Positions 57,901 to 64,000 of a stretch of DNA of 64,000 nt are shown here, one piece after another; position 1 is the stretch's first letter; each line of letters begins with the position of its first letter. Below the pieces are notes generated by a model, which was not told the origin of the DNA, searched no databases, and saw nothing but the letters and a program-made list of their open reading frames with translations. This DNA is from Tribonema minus (Eukaryota; Sar; Xanthophyceae; Tribonematales; Tribonemataceae). The translations under genes and the position numbers were made by a program. Location: contig JAFCMP010000146.1 of assembly GCA_017506865.1 (NCBI GenBank), positions 806,001 to 870,000 of the forward strand. The letters are read 5' to 3'.

Positions 57901-60900
57901 CACGCTATTAGTAGAGGTATTGAACATGACAATGCACTACAGTTCGAGGCAAGCGGCAGGCAATGGTGCATGTGGCAGATTGACTTGATGCACAATCTGC
58001 GATGTGCCCACTCTCTGAGCTCAATCGCCACTCATGTTACATGCCGCTGCGACATGCGCAGATGATGCCCCCATGGCATCTGAAAACTGAGCACTTCAAG
58101 TGTATATTTCGACTGGCCTGCAGGCTCCGGCAGCAACGCTGTAACCCATCAACCGCATAGCACTAGCCTATACCAAAAATTGTGCCTGACCGGTGGTGTG
58201 GCACCGCTCAACCGTCGCTTTGACAGGTGCGGATGATGGACCGCCTGGCCCTGGAGAAGGAGCGGTTTGAAGAGATACTGGAGCGCTTCGAGTCTGACGT
58301 CGCGCGTGCCAAGGAGCTCGGCGACTTTGCGCAGGCAGAGGCCAACACGGACTACGTCAACAGCATCCAGGTGCGTGTGTACTTCAACTTGAAGTACCAT
58401 GTGTGCTGCAGGGTACCCGCATATGCATGCATACACGTAGGTCACGGCGACTTTGCGCAAAGCCGAGGTCATTACAGAGTACGTCAATAGCATAAAGGTG
58501 TGTATATGCTCCAAATCGTGTACGTTGTAGCGTATGTCCGTATGCACGTATGCTTGCATGAATGTAAGGCGACATCGGCAGAGGCCAACACGAGACACGA
58601 TAATGCGTCTGCTCGAACTTCAAGTGGTACGCTACGTGTTCACAGCAGCAGTCGCTGTCACGTACATGGCGCACTGCTTGTGCAGAATGCCATCACTGAT
58701 GCAGAAACTCAAACTGGTCCGCATATGTGTACACTTCAACTGATGTCAAGTGCACCATGTACTGCTTGTGTACAGGATGCCATCAACGATGCCAAGGCCA
58801 AGGCAGAGGACTTCAACGCACGTGAGCGCGTGTTCGGCTTCCCCCCCACAGAGTACCCCGTGCTCAACCTCGTGGAGCAGGAGCTGGAGCCATTCTTCAA
58901 GTAAGGGAGTGTCACCTGCTTGCATTTGCGCAAGGTCATGCGTTCAACATCGTCTGGGGCAAGGTTTTGTCACTGCAGATGAATGTACGCCAAGCATAAT
59001 ATCAGGAAGTTATCAAATTATGACTGGTACTGCAGTCTGCCCATCAGCAGCATCTGCTGTTTCCGTCAAGGCCTGTGGCGCTGCTTCTGGCATCTCACTG
59101 CACGCCGGTGCGTCTGTCAACGACAATCAACAACATGCCACAGTGTGCAGACGTCAAGGAAGAGGCGTGCTTCGCGCATGCGCGTAGCTCAGCTCCGCGA
59201 GGGCACACACTTGATCAGTAGCTGCATCGGCAGTGCTAGCAGCAACTGCGCACTTGTCAGTCTCTGCTTGGGCTGCAAGCTCCACGTGCTACTTAGACCA
59301 CGTTGGTTGCTGATTGCTGCATGTCTGCCAGCGACTGGACCGCATGCTACTACACACACCACGACCATCACCTCCGCCCTCCTCAACCCCCCTGCTGACT
59401 CCTGGTTTTCGGCTCTGTTTTGCGCCGAAATGCCAGAAACGTCGACACAAGCTCCGTGGCACTTCTATCTGTGCGTAACGGCAGTGGCCAGTATCCCTGA
59501 GCCGTGCGCACCGCTCACCCTATCTCTGGCCACATACTCACAAGCTTTCGGGGCATGTGCTGGTCGCTGCCGCAGGCTCTGGAACATGATATCCGACTTC
59601 CTGGCAAGTCGCAAGGAGTGGATGCATGGGCCGTTCCTCGAGCTCAAGGGCGGCGACATTGAGAGAGACGTCTCTGAGTGGTGGAAGACCAGGTATGTAT
59701 GTATTACGTCACGTGCTTTCTTGGGGGCTGCTTTGGGGCCTACTGTGAAGCATATGATTGACTGCAAGTGCATCAACAAGTTGGTGCGCAGTGCTCCAGA
59801 TGTCCATTGAATTGTACTGTGACACCAGCAGACCTGGTCATCGGTGGTCCCCAGGAAAATATCTTCACCTTTAGGGCTTATTGACGGTTGTCGACACTCG
59901 TGAAGCAATTTTGCATGCATGAATTCACAAGTGAACCACCATTCACTAATCTTCCTGCATCGACGGCCTGCGTTGCCGCAGTTACCGCATGAGCAAGACC
60001 CTGGAGGACTCCTTCCCTGCGGCGGCCGCTTGCGCCGCACGTCTGCGTGAGGAGACCACTGCCTTCAAAGAGCACCTGCCCCTCATACAGGTATGTCACG
60101 TGCATGCTTTGCAGCACACGATTCATTGTCCAGTGGCACAACTTTGTGCTTCAACGGTTTTGCTTTAGTTTGGGTTAGGGTCAGGGTTAGGGTTAGGTCA
60201 GGCTGCGCGCCTGCGCGAGGAGACCACCGCCTTCAAGGAACACCTGCCCCTCATACAGGTACTTCGAAGTATGTACAGTACATGCTATGCGACATGGCCA
60301 CCACTAGCAGCAACTGGTGTATCCACTGGCACACTGCTCTTGTGCTTGTCAAAGACGTACACAGGTTTCAATCTAATGAGGGGTACGGTAGGGTTAGGGT
60401 TAGGTCAGGCCGCGCGCCTTTGCGAGGAGACCACCGCATTCAAAGTGCATCTGCCTCTCATACAGGTAAGCACAGCGCATGCTTCGCAGCACAGTCACCA
60501 CTTTCAGCACTGAATTCATATTCCATTGGCTTCAGATGCTTTTCTACTTTTCAAAAATGTACACAGGTTCTGATTTAGCTAGGGTTACATCTAGGGTTAG
60601 GGTTGGGTCAGGCTGCACGCCTGCGCGAGACCACCGCATTCAAAAAGCACCTGCACCTCATACAGGTATGTAAAGTGCATGCTTCGCAGCACAGTCATCA
60701 CTATAAGCAATCTGATCATCGTCCATTAGCACACGGCTTGTTTGCTTCAAAAGTACACAGGTTCTGATTTGAGTTAGGGTTGCGGCACTGAGGCGCTGCT
60801 GAGCGAGTAGACTCGCCTGCTTCACCTGAACTACCTACACTCTTTGTGCGTCACCCAGTGGCGCGCCTGAGCGAGCAGATTCACTTATTTCACCTGAACT

Positions 60901-63900
60901 ACCTACAGCCAAAGGGAGCACATGAACTGCACTTCAACTGTAGACACGTAAATTGCAAGTGCTGACGCTGCTTGGTGACATGCCATCGCCATTGTGTGAC
61001 GTGCAGGTCCTGGCCAGGCTTGTGCTGAAGCCAAAGGGAGCACATGAGTTGCACCTCGACCGTATGTGCGTTAACCGCCAATAGTGACGCTCCATGTTGA
61101 CGCTCCATCATCGCTGTGTGACGTGCAGATCCTGGCCAGCCCGGCGCTGAAGCCGCGCAACTGGGCGCTCCTGAGCGAGCAGATTCACTTTACTTCAACC
61201 ACTTGACAATGACGCTCCATAGTGACGCTCCATCATCGCTGTGTGACGTGCAGATCCTGGCCAGCCCGGCATTGAAGCCGCGCCACTGGGCGCTGCTCAG
61301 CGAGCAGATGGGCAGCACCATCGAGCCTGATGAGGAGCTCACGCTGCGCCAGCTAGTTGATCTCAACGTGGTGCAGCACATCGAGCAAATACAGGAGGTA
61401 TGTATGGGTATGGTGCCGCTGCGGTGTATGCACATGAGCGGGTACTGGGGGCATTGTATACAATTTGCTGTGTGCAGCCTCATGACGGCATATGAGGCAC
61501 ACCAACATGTACATACTTGTATGGTGAAAACGCCAGCTTGTGGATCTCAATGTGGCAAACGTGGGAGGTATGTTTGGTATCAGTGCAGCACATGAGCAGG
61601 TACAGGGCGCATTCTATTGAATTTGCTGCGTGAAGACTCGTGTATTGTACTTCGAAGTATTGAATTTGGTGCGTGAAGACTCGTGATGGCATATGAGGCG
61701 CACAGTCATGTATATGCTGCTATGCTGACAGAGCCAGCTCGTTGATCTCAATGTGGTGCAGCACATCGAGCAAATACAGGAGGCACGCATGGTATCACTG
61801 CGCTCCAGCACCTGAGTGAATTACTGGGCGCATGGTATTGAACACGCTGCGTGCGCACTCACGATGGCATATGAAGCGCGCAGACATGAATGCAGGCGCA
61901 CAAGGGAGCAACCCCGCTGCGTCAGCCCGTGGACGTCGCCGCATGAAGCAGGCACAGGAGTTGTATCACGCGCGGAACTTGTCATGTGCAGCAGCACGCC
62001 AATGAGCAGTGCAGCATGCCGCATGCGTTTTTTTTGTGATCTCTGGGCTGCATGCATGTCTGGGTTGGCTGCATGCGCTCACGCTCACGCAGCCACCACC
62101 CACTCTGTCACGAGCGTCATATCTGAAGTTGTGCACGTGTGTACGCCCGTATGCAATGCCAGGTGGGAGTGGCGGCAGAGAAAGAGTACGGGCTCGAGCG
62201 CGCTCTGGCCAACATGAAGGCAAGCGACTGAGTGGCTGAGAGCGTTGCACGTGGCAGCCTTTGCAGATTTTAATTCAGATGCTGCTGAAGGCGCAGAGTC
62301 TGGTGCTCAGTGACCTACAACAGGTTTCATCATACTAGTGAGTTTATTATTCTTTGCACGGTAATGCTGAAGTACTGTGATAGCGAGACTGTGCGTGCGC
62401 ATACTATCTGTGGTTGAATGAAAGAGGGGTCTGGTACGGCTAAGACCACTGGTACAGCTCAAATTGTGGGTTGTGTGCTCACTCAAGTGGGCGCTAAGAG
62501 CAAGCAGAACATCAACAAACTGCAGATAAATAAGTTGAGGTCGACAGGGCTTCTCTCATTGGCATACAGGTGGACGTCAGAGTGAAGCCAACGCAGAAAA
62601 TGATTTTACGTCACGCATGTCCTTACGAGCATCAGAACAAATGGCAAGAAAACGGAATGTTGCGACAATGAGCACGATCAAAACTACTACTACTAACAGC
62701 CTTCAACTGCTACCGCTTCTACTACTCGGTCTGCAGGAGGAGTGGAGGAGCGTCGAGTTTGAAGTCAAGCCGTACAAGGAGACGGGCACGTGGGTCGTAT
62801 CGGGCGTCGATGAGATCATCGCGCTGCTTGACGATCACATCGTCAAGACGCAGACCATGCGCGGATCGCCATACATACGGCCCATCGAGGCAGAGTGTCG
62901 CGCCTGGGAGATGCGCCTCAAGTACGCGCAGGTACATGGTGGCCTCCATTTGTATTCTTACGTACTTGTTTTGTACTTGTTTTGAACTCTGATGCACTGA
63001 CCATGCGCGGCTCGCCGTACATACGGCCCATGGAAGCGGAGTGCCTCGCCTGGGAGATGCGCCTCAAGTATGCGCAGGTGCACGGATGGCCTTTGGTGTT
63101 GTGATGTACTTGATGTGTACTGTTTCGAACCCCTGATGTACTGGTCCATCGACGCAAAGTGCCGCGCGTGGGCCTCAACTACATGTAGGTACATTGATTG
63201 CCTCTAGTGTTGTGATGTCAGACTTGTTCTGTACTTTCTTTGAATTCCTGATGTACTGTACCCGGCCCATGAAGGCAAATCACGCCTTGGGAGGTGCGCC
63301 TCGAATACGCGCAGGTACCACGGCACTTGAATCCAGTGCGCACCACTGATGTACTTTTAAGGTGCCGAGATATATAGACGTCTGCGGTTGGATCGGTCGA
63401 CACCGTGCCAGCGTGCTGAGCACTGCTGACGAACTGCAACAGTCTGTGCGCAACGCCCTACCAGTCAAGTTGTAACTCTGCTGAAATGCTGAAAAACGCC
63501 GCTGGCCCTGCTCACATGCTGCTATGCACACAGGGTCTGGTGGATGAGTGGGTTGCCTGCCAGAGGACGTGGCTCTACCTGGAGCCCATCTTCTCGTCGG
63601 AGGACATCATGCGCCAGCTGCCAACCGGTGAGCGCTGCTGTTTTGTTGATGTGCTTCGACAGGAACCGCATGTGTTGCATGAGGTGCCATGGCAGTTTCA
63701 CAACTGCAATGCGTATACTTGCTCATTGGGGCACATCAAGCCATGTGTTCTGATGTGCCACCTTCATCCCTGCACATGCTCTACATTGATGGTGCGAGCT
63801 ACCATCTGTGTGCTGTACTGCTCTCACCACAAACGGCCCCGGGCCGGATTGTGAGCTGTTTATTCCCATGCACACACATGCGCATGTAATATGCATACTT

Positions 63901-64000
63901 GAAAGTGTATGTGCTTCATCACAAAATACACTGATACGGTACCGCTTCCGTGCAGAGGCCCAGCGGTTCAATGGTGTTGACGCACTCTGGCTCAAGACAC
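39903..64000 (+). CDS. Axonemal inner-arm dynein heavy chain, DNAH1 class (5' part; continues beyond window)
   Basis: Exons read, all in phase: 39903-40069, 41102-41264, 41394-41441, 42010-42533, 43904-44120, 45382-45675, 46323-46514, 47439-47513, 48017-48083, 49167-49462, 50142-50227, 50849-50904, 51442-51632, 52519-52716, 56201-56248, 57339-57491, 58227-58370, 58776-58900, 59576-59692, 59982-60090, 61254-61397, 62163-62219, 62737-62931, 63534-63627, 63956-64000 (about 1268 residues). Only the tail and linker start are here; the AAA motor lies downstream. DNAH1-like marks: 'LPLEIFDAPQFEEGDRTPEE', 'VRRLNLLFDAEQRARWEE', 'NEAELAALKDYVAGSKATVG', 'FKEHLPLIQ', 'LKPRHWALLSEQMG', 'DLNVVQHIEQIQE', 'AEKEYGLERALANM', 'LLDDHIVKTQTMRGSPYIRP' and 'CQRTWLYLEPIFSSEDIMRQ'. 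The protein drives ciliary bending. The first three exons are the least certain. Exons ending 52716 and 62219 use GC donors. The 5' part has a long Gly/Ser insert not in animals. Confidence 0.88.
41832..41870 (+). pseudogene. Echo of dynein exon 4 start
   Basis: 'gcggcactggcggcggaggc' followed by 'ggcgcgacttgc' repeats the beginning of the exon at 42010 ('gcgatactggcggcggaagc'), with a similar 'gtgtgacag/atgtgaaag' acceptor and a similar 'catg..cgtgtg' lead. It is about 178 bp upstream of the real exon. Confidence 0.8.
42640..43062 (+). pseudogene. Three echoes of dynein exon 4 end
   Basis: The coding end of exon 4 (AIAPFYEGGVWRWARCTVTG) recurs at 42640-42703 ('gccatcgcgccaagctacga', donor changed to GGTAAT), 42815-42883 (more decayed, donor GGTGAG kept) and 42985-43062 ('caccattgcgtcgtactacc', strongly decayed). 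Each copy is preceded by 'ggcggtggc'-like sequence and followed by a similar 'caggcgttg(c/t)tggtgt' or 'gttgaagttgaagt' stretch. Confidence 0.88.
43186..43217 (+). repeat. Telomere-like run in a dynein intron
   Basis: 'gcgttagggttacggtgagg' followed by 'gttagggttagtg': four or five imperfect TTAGGG units. It lies after the third exon-4 echo. Confidence 0.7.
43531..43570 (+). repeat. Dispersed repeat family R1, partial copy 3
   Basis: 'tgtcacctagagccctacgg' then 'tttttttattcgtattcata' matches the right half of the copies at 6809-6910 and 16566-16650. Confidence 0.55.
44162..44925 (+). pseudogene. Six tandem echoes of dynein exon 5 end
   Basis: The last ~72 nt of exon 5 (coding MARLRFDHYLSRRPMDNLRA) and its donor are repeated with copy ends at 44234, 44355, 44494, 44649, 44783 and 44920; the real donor is at 44120. 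Spacing is 114, 121, 139, 155, 134 and 137 nt. The first copies keep the frame and a GTGCGT donor (the second reads GTGCGTTAG). Later ones have GTTTGA or GTGGGT and more substitutions. The sequence after the donor ('cagctctg..gttgaagttgcagta') is repeated too. This is the longest and clearest array in the window. Confidence 0.92.
45088..45320 (+). pseudogene. Two echoes of dynein exon 6 start
   Basis: The intron end 'ctcattgctcaacag' plus 'gggtcagtgctccgcgccat' is repeated at 45088, and a weaker one 'catcatcgctcaacacag' plus 'ggctccgtcgg' at 45298, before the real exon at 45382 ('catcgctcaacacacag' plus 'gggtcagtgctccgcgccat'). Confidence 0.85.
45795..45850 (+). pseudogene. Echo of dynein exon 6 end
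   Basis: 'ctgctgccgcggccgccggc' followed by 'cgccgctggttcggccag' + GTACGA repeats the exon end coding LPRPPPLPRRRWYGK, still in an open frame as LPRPPAPLRRRWFGQ. It is about 172 bp downstream of the real donor. Confidence 0.85.
46565..46860 (+). pseudogene. Three echoes of dynein exon 7 end
   Basis: 'cccttgccagctggcggcat' + 'ttcag' + GTACTT (46565-46602), 'ccccttgccagctggcggta' (46650-46695, donor lost) and 'cccttgccagtcggagccta' + 'atcag' + GTACTT (46815-46855) repeat the end of exon 7 (coding CQLAAFQ). The first two share 'acttcaagtgtgacgca' after the donor with the real intron start 'gtacttaagtgtgacg'. Confidence 0.88.
48105..48125 (+). pseudogene. Short echo of dynein exon 9 end
   Basis: 'cctgtatcggacatcag' + GTCACA repeats 'cctctaccggacatcag' + GTCAGC at the end of exon 9 (48083). 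It is short but keeps the donor. Confidence 0.65.
48430..48545 (+). pseudogene. Echo of dynein exon 10 start
   Basis: A 110-bp copy of the exon 10 start, from 'ttgctgcgccacgtggagct' to 'gccgcgtggcgcgcattcaa', stays open (QLLRHVELRMSFQLRGLFTS) before turning into intron. The real exon begins at 49167. Between them lies a GACTCCG repeat field. A splice into this copy would join the wrong end. Confidence 0.9.
48590..49085. repeat. GACTCCG / CGGAGTC palindromic repeat field
   Basis: Two clusters (48595-48775 and 48925-49085) of repeats such as 'cgactccgactccgctccgg' and its complement 'ccggagcggagtcggagcg' face each other. The repeats keep Ser/Arg-rich frames open on both strands. They lie inside the dynein intron between an exon echo and the real exon, and could form long hairpins in the pre-mRNA. 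Confidence 0.85.
51740..52010 (+). pseudogene. Two echoes of dynein exon 13 end
   Basis: 'gcggccatcgcctcactctc' + 'cgccgattgcgaggaag' (51750-51790) and 'gcggccatcgccgctctctg' + 'ctgactacaaagac' + GTGCAC (51946-51978) repeat the exon end coding AIASLSADCEE. Intron bases after the second donor ('ctgagcgctccctttggtgc') repeat the real intron start ('ctgagcgcgcgctttggtgc'). Confidence 0.87.
53431..55401 (-). CDS. XKR-like membrane domain fused to leucine-rich repeats, nested antisense in a dynein intron
   Basis: Read on the minus strand from an acceptor-like site at about 55401 ('tctcatttctcag' + GTCTCGATGG), with in-frame ATGs there and at 55415. The N-terminal ~270 residues have 'CAADFDVATDWAFVYDLL', a hydrophobic span 'AAIAFSCIGTVMWFLVACEF', and 'MTINMCLEDVPQLIISSI'; the 'D..TDW' and 'EDVPQLII' motifs recall XK-related scramblase-type membrane proteins. 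Then come ten leucine-rich repeats of 24 residues with consensus LPESFGNLTALTTLDLxxCxxL, the plant-NLR/'LPESFG' type. Near 54144 one repeat lacks about 7 bp relative to its neighbours, so the frame changes between the first two repeats and the other eight, which end at a TAG at 53431. The gene is therefore a broken copy, or spliced there. It lies wholly inside the 3.5-kb dynein intron 52717-56200. A receptor-like role is inference. Confidence 0.7.
56352..56400 (+). mobile_element. Small LINE-tail relic
   Basis: 'agggctttttctcgccctgc' followed by 'gcgagaactttgattaaaag' matches the terminal part of the LINE tail at 3552-3594 ('gggctttttcgcgccctgag', 'cgagaattaataaaaag'). Only about 45 bp remain. 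It sits in the dynein intron after exon 15. Confidence 0.65.
57175..57338 (+). repeat. CCCTAA-rich 3' end of a dynein intron
   Basis: Scattered CCCTAA units ('aagccctaaccctggccc', 'ctgaccctaacctgcaatcc', 'ctaaccctacctcaaaccct') run directly into the acceptor 'ctaacag' of the exon at 57339. The telomere-like repeat thus supplies the pyrimidine-rich tract and the branch-like CTAAC of this splice site. Confidence 0.8.
58440..58605 (+). pseudogene. Two echoes of dynein exon 17 end
   Basis: 'cggcgactttgcgcaaagcc' ... 'tacgtcaatagcataaag' + GTGTGT (58446-58497) and a remnant 'gcagaggccaacacgagaca' (58579-58598) repeat the exon end coding GDFAQAEANTDYVNSIQ (real donor after 58370). Confidence 0.85.
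60160..60665 (+). pseudogene. Three echoes of dynein exon 20 end, each led by TTAGGG repeats
   Basis: Copies end at 60258, 60465 and 60665 (real donor after 60090). Each has 'gcgcctgcgcgaggagacca' or a variant, 'cacctgcccctcatacag' and a GT donor (GTACTT, GTAAGC, GTATGT). Each is preceded directly by telomere-like sequence: 'gggttagggttaggtcaggc' (60184-60203), 'gggttagggttaggtcaggc' (60392-60411) and 'gggttagggttgggtcaggc' (60594-60613). A further TTAGGG scrap without a clear copy follows at about 60772. Confidence 0.92.
60168..60203 (+). repeat. Telomere-like run at the first exon 20 echo boundary
   Basis: 'tttgggttagggtcagggtt' then 'agggttaggtcagg'. Similar runs recur at 60384-60411, 60586-60613 and, weaker, 60768-60782, with a period of about 200 bp matching the echo units. 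Confidence 0.85.
60786..61192 (+). pseudogene. Four echoes of dynein exon 21 start
   Basis: Weak copies at 60786-60815 ('gaggcgctgctgagcgag') and 60856-60890 ('cagtggcgcgcctgagcgag'), then copies at 61006-61050 ('gtcctggccaggcttgtgct') and 61129-61190 ('atcctggccagcccggcgct' ... 'ctgagcgagcagattcactt') precede the real exon at 61254 ('atcctggccagcccggcatt'). The last two share the acceptor lead 'cgctgtgtgacgtgcag'. Confidence 0.87.
61534..61790 (+). pseudogene. Two echoes of dynein exon 21 end
   Basis: 'agcttgtggatctcaatgtg' + 'gcaaacgtgggag' + GTATGT (61534-61570) and 'gctcgttgatctcaatgtgg' + 'caaatacaggag' + GCACGC (61738-61784) repeat the exon end coding LVDLNVVQHIEQIQE. The following 'atggtatcactgcgctcca' style intron bases are repeated too. 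Confidence 0.87.
62992..63316 (+). pseudogene. Three echoes of dynein exon 23 end
   Basis: A very good copy at 62998-63076 ('gaccatgcgcggctcgccgt' ... 'ctcaagtatgcgcag' + GTGCAC) still codes TMRGSPYIRPMEAECLAWEM in frame. A poor one lies at 63142-63182 and a partial one at 63262-63314 ('cggcccatgaaggcaaatca' ... 'cgaatacgcgcag' + GTACCA). The real donor is after 62931. Confidence 0.9.

Noticed and set aside
1-64000. CRISPR arrays, bacterial operons, Shine-Dalgarno sites, rRNA genes
   Set aside because: None present; the tandem arrays are exon echoes or minisatellites and the gene structures are eukaryotic.

Overview
This is nuclear DNA of a flagellated, intron-rich alga. Genes have many GT-AG introns (a few GC-AG) of 0.1-3.5 kb. 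The 3' part carries an axonemal dynein heavy chain, and TTAGGG-type telomere-like runs are scattered through the window. The ABC1 kinase starts with a signal peptide ending in a 'CDAF' site, which resembles the A-F cleavage site of secondary-plastid presequences. The ankyrin protein is of the 'WARANGCPWD' type common in brown and yellow-green algae. I therefore favour a photosynthetic stramenopile (ochrophyte); a green alga or haptophyte is not excluded.

Layout. 1-3.6 kb: 3' part of a non-LTR retrotransposon (LINE) with reverse transcriptase, a long Ala/Gln-rich microsatellite-coded linker and a C-terminal restriction-like endonuclease; three detached pieces of it lie elsewhere. 3.6-14.3 kb: mostly gene-poor, with a ~110-bp minisatellite, an interstitial telomeric block, a dispersed repeat and the last two exons of an unrecognised minus-strand gene. 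14.4-24.8 kb: 12-exon ABC1/ADCK-type atypical kinase. 25.4-27.6 kb: 3-exon gene for a 125-residue BAF-like helix-hairpin-helix protein. 31.4-33.5 kb: 5-exon class I SAM methyltransferase. 35.2-36.5 kb (minus): intronless ankyrin-repeat gene with an in-frame TGA where its repeat normally has Cys, followed by an acidic tail in the same frame. 38.5-38.8 kb: small DUF4050/Gag1-clamp protein. 39.9-64.0 kb: N-terminal half of a DNAH1-class inner-arm dynein heavy chain (25 exons proposed here, running off the window). A minus-strand gene joining an XKR-like membrane domain to 24-residue leucine-rich repeats is nested in one of its introns.

The most striking feature is genome architecture rather than one gene. 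Three independent genes (ABC1K, BAF-like, dynein) have introns filled with decayed tandem copies of the neighbouring exon edge. Copies of an exon's last 30-75 nt plus its 5' splice site follow the real donor. Copies of the 3' splice site plus the first 30-120 nt of an exon precede the real acceptor. By eye I count about 50 such 'exon-edge echoes', in arrays of up to six with a period near 115-155 bp (about 133 bp in the ABC1K array). Some arrays have telomere-like TTAGGG runs at each copy boundary. The methyltransferase gene, with similar introns, shows none that I could see.

Exon boundaries were read by eye from splice motifs, reading phase and protein-family similarity. Phases agree across all adjoining exons of the kinase, BAF-like, methyltransferase and dynein models, which is the main support for them.
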